Origin: Condylostoma magnum
Taxonomy: Eukaryota > Ciliophora > Heterotrichea > Heterotrichida > Condylostomatidae
Assembly: GCA_920105805.1 (NCBI GenBank)
Contig: CAKKTI010000059.1
Location: 1-64,000, forward strand
Length of the DNA: 64,000 nt
Direction of reading: 5' to 3'
A model generated the notes under the pieces. It saw nothing but the letters and a program-made list of their open reading frames with translations. It had not been told where the DNA came from and ran no database searches. The position numbers were made by a program, and so were the translations under genes. Shown here piece after piece: positions 52,101-63,516 of the stretch (its first letter is position 1; each line of letters begins with the position of its first letter).

Positions 52101-54773
52101 ATGAGTAAAACTTCTATTGAACTAGTTTCTATTATTTAGATCTTAATTATTCGTAGTTGAACTTCTATAAAATTGATTCCTATTATTTATATCGAGATTA
52201 TCATAGTCATCTACTTCTCTATTAAATCGACCTCTATTGGGTGCATCTTGATTATTTCATCCTCTGCTAAATCGGTCTTAGGTATTTGCACTAAATTGAT
52301 TTCTATTATTTACATCAAAACTATTATAGTCATCTCTATTATTCACATCGAAACTATTATAGTAATCTCCTCTTCTATTAAATTGATAATCCTCTGCACT
52401 TTTATTTAATTAATCTCTACCTCTATTATCAAAATTATTATAAACATCTTCTCTTGTATTAAATTAATTGCCCTATATTTACCCTATTCTTCCATAATTA
52501 TCTATATTTCGTTAATTCTCTAAATATTCTTAACTATACAGACTCCGCCTCGGAGTTTCAGGATGTTGATAAAACTTACCGATTTTACTATTATACTCTT
52601 GGTAAGTCATTGGTCCAAATTCTTCTTTTCTTTAATCCATTCTAAACTCTTCAATTAAATCTTACTTAGGATTCTTATATTATGAATAAACTCTATATCT
52701 TTCATCATCTCTGTAATATTCATTATCTCTAAGTGGTGATTAGGTATTATGTGTAAATGTTCTTCTATAAAGTCCATCTGTATTTTGAATATTAGACTCA
52801 AACTGATTATAACTATCATCTCTTATTTAATCTCTGTATGATTAAGTCCTTATAGGTCTATATTAGTCGATTTCTTCAAAGCCACTTTAAGCCATTCGTT
52901 AATATTCAGTATTTGGCTACTATGAATCTCTAATATATCTATTGTCCTATTGTGGGTTAATTGAATATGAAGGATTGCCCATTTAGACTTATTGCGGATA
53001 ATTATTTGTTTGTGTGCTATAGTAATTAGATTAATCTTATTCTGGCTTAAACTGCCCATATCTTTAATTATATTCCTATAAAGTCATAGGCCCGAATTAT
53101 TGTCTTTACTGTGTTTAAGGTAAAGTCCCATATCTTTTGTTATGCTCTTCAAGTGTAATTGGTCCAAATTCCACTTAATCATTTTAGTATTGTTAGTTGT
53201 ATCTACCTTATTACATGTTAGTAGTTATCTATCTTTCATCATTATAACTTATATTATTGGAAGGTATTTAGCGTGTATTATATTAATGTCCTTGTGTTTG
53301 ATTAGACTATTAATTACCAAATCCACGTTGCTAGCCTGATTATCGATTATACTAATTTGGAGAATTATTATCATCTTATACTACTGTAATTGATATTTAT
53401 TAATTCATTGGATTTTATTAAAAATTGCGATTTATTTAATCTCCTTGATATGAATCTTAATAATTTGGTACTTAATAAGACTAAGTAAATTATTATTAAT
53501 TGTTCATTTAGGTTTGAAACCTTTATTCTTAATTACTTTATCCTGTTTAATAATTTTGGGGATATTATTCTTAATAACTTTACTAAACATTTACTTGGGG
53601 TTAATTAGCTATACTAGTATACTACGATTAATAATTACTAGTATTCTATAAATTGTTTTATGATGTGTTTAATTAATTTCCTACTTATTAAACAGGACTT
53701 GTAATTGTATTATATTATTATCCTATATTTTCTCTTTATTAAGCAGGATTTGTAATTTAAGTGTTATATCCCATATTGTCTCTTTATTAATAAGTTTGAT
53801 TTCCTGCCTATTACACAGGATTTGCAATTTAAGTATTATATTATTATCCTATATTTTCTCTTTATTAAGCAGGATTTGTAATTTAAGTGTTATATTATTA
53901 TTCTATATTTTATCTTTACTAATAAGTTTGATTTCCTGTCTATTACACAGGATTTGTAATTTAAGTATTGTATTCCATATTGTCTCTTTACTAAGCAGGA
54001 CTTGTAATACGAGTATTATATTATTATCCTATATTTTCTCTTTACTAATAAGTTTGATTTCCTGCCTATTACACAGGACTTGTAATTTAAGTATTGTATC
54101 CCATATTGTCTCTCTACTAATAAGTTTAATTCCCTGCCTATTGCGCAGAACTTGTGATTTAAGTATTATATCCCATATTGTCTCTCTACTAATAAGCTTG
54201 ATTTCCCCCTTATTACGCAGGGCCTGTGATTTAAGTACTATATCCTTGCTGTAATCCTTAATCATTTCCCGTTTATTACGCAGGGCCTGCGATTTAAGTA
54301 CTATATCCTTACTGTAATTCTTAATAATTTCCCGTCTATTACTCAGGCATTGCAATTTAGGTATTGTATTGTTACCCTGGCTACTATGAGGTTCCTAGAT
54401 ATTATAAATTTGTTTCTTGACTATTATACGTATTTGAGTAGTTCTGAGGTGTTTAAAGTCTATTCTATTCTTCAGACTACAAATACGAAGAATTCCTCCT
54501 AACAGATTATCTTTAAGGCTATACTAACTAATTCTACTAAGTTCCATACATAATCTAAGACTATTCATATTTACTCAACGACTCAATATCATTCTATATC
54601 AATTTTCCCTATTGCTCCTATAATATCATCTACTCTCCACTCATTTACGAGAATCCTCTTGCTTAATTACCTTATTGATTGGCTGAATACTAAGGAAAAG
54701 AGGAGCCTTATCTGCCAAACTGCGGAGTTGAATCATAATTACTGCTTTGTTACAAGGCCTATTCCTACATCAT
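49200..54773 (-). CDS. Giant prion-like Q/N-rich protein with EF-hands and a possible NPHP4-like C-terminus
   Basis: A 1857-residue protein in one unbroken frame over 5.6 kb. Residues 1 to about 1150 are Q, N, Y, R and S rich, with three repeat types: N-P-V-Q-Q-A-G-N-Q-T-Y-Q-Q units, F-G-P-M-T-x-Q-E-Y-N motifs, and N-N-R-N-Q-F-N-R units. Then, from about 1170 to 1410, EF-hand loops: DADQDGILTSQE, DVNQNQSISLNE, DTDNDGIISEKE, DKNRNGKIEFDE and DVNKDGKIDIDE. The last 450 residues are globular, with VLAFRVGSNQ, LFLVFEYIILVQIE and IELSCGY, which recall a nephrocystin-4 C2-like region; that match is weak. Most repeat glutamines are TAA or TAG. The protein may be a Ca2+-regulated scaffold that can form condensates or fibres, which is inference. 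Confidence 0.82.
53680..54330 (-). repeat. Q/N-rich coding repeat array
   Basis: Degenerate tandem units, typically about 24 codons (T-Q-I-T-N-P-V-Q-Q-A-G-N-Q-T-Y-Q-Q-R-D-N-M-G-Y-N) mixed with shorter ones. In a typical unit about five of six glutamines use TAA or TAG. Alternative frames are also open here and give misleading peptides. Confidence 0.85.
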
Positions 54774-54804
54774 ATTTTTAACTAATCTAAGAGATTATAT
54801 AAAA

Positions 54805-55572
54805 ATGATCACCACTTTATCAATATTTTCAAAAACTTTAAATGATGAAGTATGCCCTATATGCGGAGAGTCTGAATAAAACAGGAAATTTGACTTCTGC
54901 AATATATGCAACACGGCAGTTTGCCAGAATCATTTACAAAGAAGTCACAATCTCCTAAAATGCAGTAAATGTGAGGAGATGGATAGCGATCATATACGGA
55001 AAATTCTGAGTAAAGAGAAAAATAGGCTAAGGGCCTATTTGATTAATATAAACAAGCAAAATACTGAATTAGAAAAGAAAACTTAAGTATCAGAAGATAG
55101 AATAATAGAATTAACCCTGGATAAAAACAGGCTTTTAGAGACATATGAAGAACAGTAAAAATACCTGCAAGAGTAAATCAATACGGAAATGGAATTAAAC
55201 ATAAGCTAGAAGCAGACAATCAACGGCCTGCAGGAGCTAGTACAGCTGGACAGCTACTCCAATATTTTAAATTTAGGACAAGACGACAGAACGCAGACCA
55301 AAAACAGAGAACTACAAGACGAAATAGACCAACTAAGCAGTGAGATCTAAGATCTGTAGAAGAACCTAGACAACCTCTACGCCTCTAAGATAGGAAAGAT
55401 CAACCCAAGTGACATATTCAAGTATCTTTGCGACCAATGCCAAATAAAACTATTCGGTTCCTCGCGTAGAACTAGTAATAACCTGTCTTCACAACTTAAC
55501 TCCAACAAAACCTGCAAAGGCTGCCTAATAATTTAGCATAAAATGCAACCATTAATTAAAACTTCACCATAA
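54805..55572 (+). CDS. Zinc-finger and coiled-coil protein
   Basis: A 255-residue protein. Residues 15-60 hold eight Cys/His in a FYVE- or B-box-like cross-brace (CPICGE, FCNICNTAVCQNHLQRSH, CSKC). A long coiled coil follows (70-200), then a second small cluster CDQC and CKGC. It could be an adaptor at membranes or the cytoskeleton. The end is uncertain: TAG at 55534-55536 or the tandem TAA TAA at 55570, which I prefer because tandem stops are common here and the next gene starts 5 nt later. Confidence 0.62.
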
Positions 55573-55577
55573 TAAAA

Positions 55578-56558
55578 ATGAACAAGCTTTGTATACTACT
55601 TATAGCGGTTCTCACAACCCAGGCATCATTTAGAACACCTGTTGATCAATCAGAGTTGTTATTACAGATGCTTGTTTCCGAGCAAGCTGATGTACAACTA
55701 CAGGATATGGACGACTTAGAGTATATCTACCACGGGATTATCCAAGGACTCAACATGCAGTTCCCTAAAAACAACTGTCAATTGAAATTAGAACAGCTTT
55801 TTGACTATCTTCCCGACATTTACTATGATATTCAGTATCAGAACATATACGAGCTATAAAGTAACATTCAACACTTAGTATTAAACTATAACGCAGTTAC
55901 TTAAGGATGCAATCTAGGAGCTTTGAAGGAGTCGTATGATTACATGACTTATAATAAGCTAAAGGAGAATTTCAACAAGAACTGGTGGCAAGTCTCGGCC
56001 AGTATTGCTGTGTTTTTAAATCCTAAGTCTAGTGATTATTATAGAGGATTAGCTTTAGGACTAGGAATGAGTTACTTGATGGAATGGAAGGCGGAGTCAA
56101 CTGCCCAGCAGTTAGTACTGAACTCTGTAGACATAACTCCTTAAGACGCCGAATAGGCCTTTGACGGGTTCATTGCCGGAGTTAGTCCTAATAAAACTCT
56201 TAACAACTGCGGATTTGAGATTATTCAACTAGATGGTAATGTAAGCACCTTTGTAACAGAGTTTAAATAATTCATAAGCTTAGACTTTAGCAATCTTAGA
56301 GCATTTGTGTACGGATTGTTCAAGTTTTATGATAATGTTTTAGAAATTGGAGGAAAGTGCGACTTTAGTGAACTTGCTCAATAAGTTAAAGGATTGAACT
56401 AATCTGTTTTTGCTGAAAGGTATGGAGAGAATTTCTTTACTATTAATAATAATATTGGAGTACTGTAAAGCTCTGCTGCTACTTATAAGGAAAAGGGACA
56501 AGCCGCCGGAATCATTTTCAGTCTTATCACTGATTGGGAACTCAAGGAAAATAATTAG
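55578..56558 (+). CDS. Secreted protein, unknown
   Basis: A 326-residue protein with a signal peptide (LCILLIAVLTTQAS). The mature part is acidic and mixed alpha-helical with few cysteines (one about every 70 residues). Two halves may share a pattern (NNCQLKLEQL, NNCGFEIIQL, GGKCDFSELAQ), hinting at two or three related modules of about 110 residues. A GLALGLGMSYLMEW stretch could be a buried helix. No family recognised. It ends TAG TAG, 17 nt from the convergent gene. Confidence 0.68.
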
Positions 56559-56575
56559 TAGGTAAATTAGGCTTA

Positions 56576-58276
56576 TTATGCTAACTAACTCTTAAAACTC
56601 TCCCAATAGCTATTTAGTTTAATACATATTGTCCAGCTATCTATTTACTCGTTGCAGAATAATCCTGAACATTTGAAACTTTATTAATTAGTTTTACAGC
56701 TTGGGCACTACCATTAAAATATTTTCCTAAATTCCTGACTTTTCATATACTCATAGTCATTTTTAAGAGCTTATAACTAGAAATTGTACCATCTTGAAAC
56801 ATCTTATCGCTTACAAAGTAAACAAAAATCTAAAAAATTCCTATTATGATGGTTTTAATCACATTTTCAGTGTATTAAGTCAGATAGGTCATCCAAAAGT
56901 ACTAAATGGTTTTAGCCTTAGTAGTTCTATTATATTCACTTGCAATTAAAGCATTTTTTTAATTTATCTAGTGTTATTGTTTAGCATTATTAGCATAAGT
57001 TTACTTCCTTTTTATCCACTAGAACTTTATCATTCTTATTAACTTGTATTTCAATATGATGGTTTCAGAAAAAGTCTCAGTATAATTCAATCTGCTTTTT
57101 CTTTGATGAATCTAACGCTTATCGCCAAAATACGCATTATTAGCAATCATCTTATTGATTATAAAGATTAATTCTTTATTATTTGCATTCCGGACATTAA
57201 AATGACATCAATCGATAAAATGTTTTGTCTTGATTCATCTGTTCTCTATCCCTTATCTCACTTAATTATTTGTTTTTTTTACGATTATTATTATCCTTCT
57301 TACAAAATTAGCATTTATAGTAGTAGCTTTAATTTATTTCTTTACACTTTTCGCATTATCATATTAGAAACTCGTTATAATTCATCTATAATTATTCTAC
57401 TTAATTTGCATTTGTTATTTGTAGAATCTTCTTATCTATTTATCTACATGAATTATTTTAGCATTCTGGATTTGCTATCATGTTTAAACTAGAACACCTT
57501 TTGCATTCCCAATGTATGTTCTAGCTGATATTTATAGATTAAATTTTTGGTTCTATTTAATCTATTGATTTTAGATTAATTTCTTTGTAATGTGTACAAC
57601 TTCTGTTTATTATTTATTGCATATTTTAGCATTGATCACAATTAATAAATAGTCTCATTCTATATTTAGGCTGTTTATTATCGTATCAATAGTTTAATTC
57701 CTCTTAAAGTTAGTATTGATGTTCCTATGTCAAATATCTTTCTATCTTAGATTTATTATAAAGGTGAAAACAAAACTCATACTATTAGAATCTATTGAAT
57801 ATCATGTATTTAACCTTAAATTTATACTTTAACAAATAAATCAGTAATTTTTCTATATTTTAAATCTAGTTGAATACTCTTAAAACTTTTATCTTTCTAT
57901 ATCTTTAAATTACTATTGAATCTAACTAACTAAAAGCAATTTATGTCTTATGATCAATGCATGAAGGTTGAATAAAAGCATAGAATTACTAAAAGTTCTG
58001 GTAGTCAATCTTAAGATTATATCATTATTATTCTGTGTTTTTATAATATCAATTTAATAATAATAAAGTGCTTTAACTCAAATTTAACTTGTCTCGATGA
58101 ATAAAGTACTCACTTTGTATCAGGTATTCCGTAATTTACTAATTAAACCATCCATTAAGCAAGCTATCAACTGTAAATTACAAAGCTCCTTCAATTCAAT
58201 CAGCTGTTTTATTAAATCCTATCTATTCTATATACTTTATCAGAATATTTATATTTTTGGATAGGTATTCTTCCAT
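56576..58276 (-). CDS. Multi RanBP2-type zinc-finger protein
   Basis: A 566-residue protein in an AT-rich stretch. From about residue 220 on come six or seven zinc ribbons of W-x-C-x2-C-x10-C-x2-C type with N in the loop: WECKRCSSLN, WQCEKCKEIN, FQCPECKQQ, LCQQCQTIT, WKCDQNHHN and WQCPSCKTN. RanBP2-type fingers bind ubiquitin or single-stranded RNA. The N-terminal 220 residues are helical, with no domain recognised. The frame is fixed by the cysteine pattern; the other two frames lack it. It ends TAA TAA. Confidence 0.75.
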
Positions 58277-58414
58277 TTTATTTATTATAAATATTTAATA
58301 CACTCAATCATTTTAGTATTTGATGCCATAGTTAGCATAATACTATAGTCATAGTAACTCTTTTACTATAATATTAAAAATAACAAAGCATTGTATTTCC
58401 TAAAACTTAATTAT

Positions 58415-58435
58415 TTGCATGCTTTAGGCATGCAA
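58415..58435. repeat. Inverted repeat, 8-bp arms
   Basis: TTGCATGC and GCATGCAA are perfect inverted arms around a 5-base loop. They lie in the 223-nt spacer between divergent genes, so they may be a protein-binding site or a hairpin. Confidence 0.5.
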
Positions 58436-58499
58436 TTACTATAATATTTATTTGCCTCATTCATGCTAAGCAAATACTTATGATCCAATACACAATAAA

Positions 58500-59363
58500 A
58501 TGGTTGTAGTGAAGACAGGTTAACTTTTTACTTTATTAGCTACAGTCTATTGGATTACTGTAGCTTTACTTGGTTTCTCAATAGTGCATTATTTTCTATT
58601 TATCTTTCAAAACAACTGGACTCCTTTTGACCAGCCGAAATGGTGGTGGCCAATGGTAGACCAGCCAAATGAGATATGAAACTGCTAATCTGACCAAATG
58701 AAGCTGATTATTAACTTAGCCCTCATCTTACTCTTTTGCGTATCTCACGCTGGCACTGCAGGATTAACATACAAAGAGTATATGAAAAAGTAATTTGGAT
58801 CAACAGCTGAGATCCTAGAAAGACCAAACTTCGTGTTTATTTCTGTTTTAACAAGTTTTATTTGCCTTCTTCTCTTCCAAGGCGATGCTAGAATCATAAT
58901 TGATCTAACTTCTTTGTATTATTTAGGAATTATTTTAGTAGTAATTGGGATTATGCTCTAACAACTGGCTTTTGTCTAAATGTAACATTGCGATTTATAC
59001 GGATTTTACCAGCTAAAGTAGTTACATTGGGATAAAGTTGAGCTTCCATTTACCTTCGAGTTCAAGCCTCATACTAAATCTACTATGACTTTTAGGCATC
59101 CTTTGTATACAGGCCTCCTTTGCATATTTTTTGGGGCTTGCTTTATTACTCCAATTACATATAGCAAAGCTGTGTTTGTTGGATTTAATTTGTTGTTGAT
59201 ATATTTTGGAACGATTCATGAGGAGATGACGATTTTAAAGCAGTATGAAGATTATAAAGATTACCTTTAAAAAGTTCCCAATAGATTTTTGCCAAACTTG
59301 CATGTTTTATTTTTATCAGAAGAAGAGTTTTTACAGTTTAGAGAAAACAAAAAGGTTAGTTAA
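58500..59363 (+). CDS. Integral-membrane methyltransferase, MddA/NnrU/ICMT-like
   Basis: A 287-residue membrane protein with five or six hydrophobic segments. The N-terminal part has CVSHAGTAG and ERPNFVFISV, similar to the HS-x-F-A and E-R-x-x-Y of NnrU/MddA proteins. The C-terminal block FRHPLYTGLL, then GTIHEEMTILKQYEDYKDYL and VPNRFLP, is the SAM-binding RHP-x-Y-x-G...E motif of isoprenylcysteine and phospholipid methyltransferases. It likely methylates a thiol or a lipid; the substrate is not readable. Its TAA stop overlaps the stop of the convergent gene. Confidence 0.8.
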
Positions 59364-60034
59364 TGAAAGTTAGTTATTATGTTTCATTGTATTGCCTCCA
59401 AATCTTCAATGAACTGATTAAGTGGTGTCAAATTGATATGTTATTAAATGAGATGTGCTTTTATTATCTTTTTCACTATTTTTGCCATTTCTGATTGCAA
59501 AGTAGGCTATGGATTTATTTAATCATTATTTTACCAGTTTTAGTTGATAAATGATTCATTCAACTGTAAAATATCATCAATATTCTAATTTTAATGAGAT
59601 TTGCTTTGTATTCACTACTCCATTTGCACTATTTAATCTTTGTTAGTTTAAATGATATTCTTTGACTTTTTTGTTAGATCTTGGATCTACTATGTTTAAA
59701 TTTTGCTTTATTAAGATAGGTATTACTATCTTTATCCTAGTTTTCTGGAGATTCTATCTTTTAAATCATTTGCAAAGTTGAATTAGTTATGCAAATTATC
59801 TTGTACTTACATTATATTACTTATCAAGTTCTATAGATTACTTTCTTAATTTTAGTATTATTCTTATAGTTTTTATCTGCTAAGTTAAAAAGCTTCTTTA
59901 TAAGGTTTTGAAAGGTTATCATATACTTCATGATTCCTATGCTGATTCAAGCAGTTAGAGCAGATGAACCTAGAGCATTCCTAACATAAGAAATCTTCTA
60001 GTGTATCATTTTTGCATCTACAATACTCTGTCAT
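59360..60034 (-). CDS. B-box zinc-finger coiled-coil protein (TRIM-like, no RING)
   Basis: A 224-residue protein. The first 40 residues form a B-box (YCRCKND, FLCQECSRFICSNCLNQHRNH), followed by a glutamine-rich coiled coil through residue 160 and a short C-terminal helix. No RING or SPRY is present, so it is probably a scaffold. Its TAA shares bases with the TAA of the convergent methyltransferase gene. Confidence 0.72.
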
Positions 60035-60143
60035 TTTTATTATATGCAAAGTATAAATAAGTAATTCAATTTTAAACTATTTATTATGATAAGCTTTGAC
60101 GTACTCTAATAAATCTAAGCATTTATTCAAGCTTTTCTCGATG

Positions 60144-61245
60144 TTAATGCAACTCATGGTAAAATCTCCTTATTGTCTCTATTATTTGCATAGTAGTAGC
60201 TTTTGTTGCTATGGCCTACATCCTACTCTCATTAATTTATTATCGATATTATAATTATCAATTTAGGATGTTTCATACCACTTTAAATCCTTATCTTCCT
60301 ATGATATAAACTCACCAACTTGTTCCATTTTAAAAATAAGTTTTTACTACAGCTATAAAAAAGACGAAAGCCAATATTCCTAGAATTGACGATACAATAT
60401 TTGCTCTTTTTTAACTCTTTGCACTGAATCTCTTACTTGCTAATTTATTAATAAGCTATCTGTAGTATTTAGTCACTTGTCTTTTAGGTTTTACTCCGTT
60501 CTCTTATAAAATATTCAATGCGAAAGTTAACAAGCTAATTTTCTGTACTAATTTGTTCAATAGCTGTTGATTAATTGACTGAGTTACTATCTTATTCCAA
60601 TAAGTTGTAAAAACATAAGCCACAGGAAGAATACATCTTAGAATCTAAATAATGGAAAATGCTCTAATAGGAAACTTTATTATGTAATTGCAATCTAGTG
60701 ATTTTAACCAGTATTCAAATCCTGCAATAAAAACAAGGGCATTAATACTGTTTTTAGGTCTTTATTCAATAAGTGATAAAACTAGTATAAAGGCATTTCA
60801 TACAAAAGCCTTTTATTTTTCTGCCTGGATGCTCGTTTCTTCAAACTAATCATATATTTCGTACTACTTTCTTTTATTGCAATCTGAGAGAACATCAGCG
60901 GCTTATGAAAAATTAGCGTAGTATAACTCAGCTTCTGGGCCAGAGTTCTTGTCCGGATGAAATTTAATTGAATATTTTCTAAATTATTACGAAATTTACT
61001 AACATGTTAAATCCCTAGCAAAAATATCATTATAGAGGTTTATATTTTCTTCCTAATTCAACTTGCTTAATTAGATTATCACATTTATACTTAATAGTAT
61101 TTTTATTCAGCTTGGAATCCGAATTCATATACTCCTTAAAGTCGAATTTATTTCCATTTTATATTTAGTTATAAGAACATGCATAATTTTGAGCTATATG
61201 CTTCCTATTATTCAAAATTAACTAAAATAATTCTTCAACTATCAT
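60144..61245 (-). CDS. Membrane-associated DnaJ-domain protein, with a frame change near 61050
   Basis: The J domain is clear: ARDLTCQQISQQFRKYSIKFHPDKN with the HPD motif, then ANFSQAADVLSD and KRKQYEIYD. HPD stimulates Hsp70 ATPase. A hydrophobic segment (ILGILAFVFFIAVV) near the C-terminus anchors it, perhaps in the ER. The upstream 60 to 70 residues look coding in a different frame, starting MIVEELFQLIL and running to about KQVELGRK. The two frames differ by one base, so an intron of 3n+1 nt, or an indel in the assembly, lies between about 61025 and 61110. GT to AG segments of 10 and 25 nt exist; a 16-nt one does not. Confidence 0.65.
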
Positions 61246-61282
61246 TTCAACATTTTAAACCACTTTCTCTAATAATTTAAAT

Positions 61283-62845
61283 ATGATACCAATGCAAAAT
61301 TTTAAAAACGCAATCTTCACCTCAATTTTTCACAGTGTGTGCCTACTAATGCTAATATGAAAAGCTCCTAAAATGTGTGACCTTACAGACCCCTTTGCAA
61401 TAGGATTATGGTAACATTTACATAGATCAATTACAGCATTGGGATTTATACTATTTTTCACAACTGGACTTAAAAACCCTGGATTTGTCATACAATATGA
61501 AAATCAGCACACCATAATCCACAGTATTGACCAGCCTATTGAACAAAAATTAGATCTATCTCTAGCAATTCCAGTTAATCCTTAGAACACGAGCATTAAC
61601 GGCTAAACTTACGTGAATACTGATCCAAATGACCTTTAAGACTCCCCTCCAACTCCTCAATCAGCCAGGATTAAACTAAAAAACACAGAAACTGAAACAT
61701 TTAGAAACATAATGCAATCTGATACAGGGTCGAATATAGTAGAGGAGTACTACAACATAATACCAGACTCACAGTGCAGGGACTCCAATGACTCAGAGAA
61801 CGAAGAGGAGCTAAAAACACCTGAAGGAAAACTAACGGATGAAGAATAAGAAATTTACGATGATCCTGACTCTGATTAATTGCCTAATAACTACATTATA
61901 GTTGAAGCCAGATACTGTACTCTTTGCAATTTAGAGCAGCCTATTAGAGCAAAACATTGTAGAGAATGCCTACACTGTGTTGCACTGCATGATCATCATT
62001 GCCCTTGAATCGGAATTTGTATAGGAGAGAGAAACAGGTTTTACTTTTACTGGTATTTATTCTTTTAAACAGCTGAGTTATGAATTGCTCTGATATTTCT
62101 GATCATGTCTTTTGAGTAATACTAAGGCTGGATGGATTTTATATTTGAAAATATTCCGAGATTGTTCTTATTAGTTATTGTTGGATTCTTTGCATTGATG
62201 GTAACTGCACTTTTTGGGTTTCATAATTATTTAGCTATGAGGAATATGACTACATGGGAGTTCATGTCGTGGGATAAGGTATCATATTTAAAGTAGTGGC
62301 CCAAGTAGTACGGTAGTCCATTTACCAAAGGAATTATGAGAAATTTGTATTTCTATTGTGTAAAGCCATTAAACGAGAATTATGCTATATGGAAAGTGCC
62401 TAAACATTTACCAGAGTCATAGATTATTTAAATTGAATGTTTTAAATATAGAGCTAATATTAAAATGGAAAAAGATAGCAGAGAGCCTTAGTTCCCATTT
62501 GATTAAATAAAAACCTGTCCTTTAGTATTGATTAAAGCACCTATGTCTTTTAGAGGAAAAACACTGCACTAATAAAGCATAAAACTATAGGATGGTTATT
62601 AGACCACAATAGAGGACAAGGGAAACAAGTTCTAGCTCGAGGTGAAATCTAAGGCATTAGAGATAAATTAATTATTACCACTATCAGCAACTGAGCCTGG
62701 CTAACTGAAAAATCTGCCCAACTTCAAATTCTTGATAAAAATTACCAAAACAGACAGAAAAAGTCGGCAAAAAAGCAAGAAAAATGTAATTTTGAGATAA
62801 CCTATAAAGCCAAAATCAGGATTAAAGTTTAAGAATCCTTTTTAA
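61283..62845 (+). CDS. DHHC palmitoyltransferase
   Basis: A 520-residue membrane enzyme. TM1 and TM2 lie within residues 10-75. A 120-residue acidic loop precedes the cysteine-rich DHHC domain (YCTLCNLEQPIRAKHCRECLHC, then ALHDHHCPWIGICIGERN, with W from TGA). TM3 and TM4 follow (about 255-325), with the TTxE-type TTWEFMSW. It transfers palmitate to cysteines of membrane proteins. The long basic C-terminus has no recognised domain. It ends in tandem TAA TAG. Confidence 0.92.
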
Positions 62846-63069
62846 TAGATTTTTAATAATACTAAATTCTTGGCGTTCTATTAAAGGTTGATCGCTCTGT
62901 TAAGGGGCATTTTATTAAAAGTCTGCTTGTGCTTCTATACTTTTTATTTCACTATAGGTTTTTCCTTAGACTTCCATCAGACGAGTCTAAAATTCTATCA
63001 AAAAAGTGATTCTTACGCTTTAATCTATTAGTTTTTATTCTTAGTTTAAAATTATTATGAGATTGTGCT

Positions 63070-63513
63070 ATGATTTTATTTATAGGAGTTGAGGCTTATG
63101 TATGAGTTTTAAAAGGTGATCTACATGAGTTTGATTTAATTGTTCTATCTGATAATAAAGGAGAATTACTTGTATAGTTGCTTTCTTAATTAAAGTATTT
63201 AGAAATAGCATCACATTTAATCTTTAAGTCAATTGGCATTTTGGCCTAAGGGAATAAGGACTACTTTCATTTACTTAACTTTCCTTAAACCCTGTTTTCT
63301 AGTGGTATGGTATTTCCATAGTAATTTTATATTTATTAGACATACTTAGAAGCCCGTTCATATGGTTTAAATCTAGTTTACATTATATGAGCTTTGTCTA
63401 CAATTCTTGCTTTGTTAGCAATTTTAATATTGTTTTTCATTTTATTTGACTTATAGTATTATGCATTATTATGTACTTTAAATCAATATTATTCTTTAAT
63501 ACTTAATTACTAA
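63070..63513 (+). CDS. Membrane protein, start uncertain
   Basis: From the ATG at 63070 a 147-residue frame has good coding character (GVEAYVWVLKGDLHEFDLIVL, KGELLVQLLSQLKYLEIASH) and a strong C-terminal TM segment (LSTILALLAILILFFILF). Its TAA lies one base from the convergent gene's second stop. The same frame stays coding-like upstream to about 62870 (SVKGHFIKSLLVLLYFLF), but has no ATG there. The true start may lie in another exon. Confidence 0.42.
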
Positions 63514-63516
63514 CTA

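Noticed and set aside
53796-54355. Long hydrophobic plus-strand frame and a charged minus-strand frame over the repeats
   Set aside because: Both are shadows of the Q/N-rich repeat array in other frames; periodicity alone keeps them open.
61246-61400. Extension of the DnaJ gene upstream on the minus strand
   Set aside because: The frame is open but overlaps the N-terminus and first TM segment of the DHHC gene on the other strand, which has a good start.
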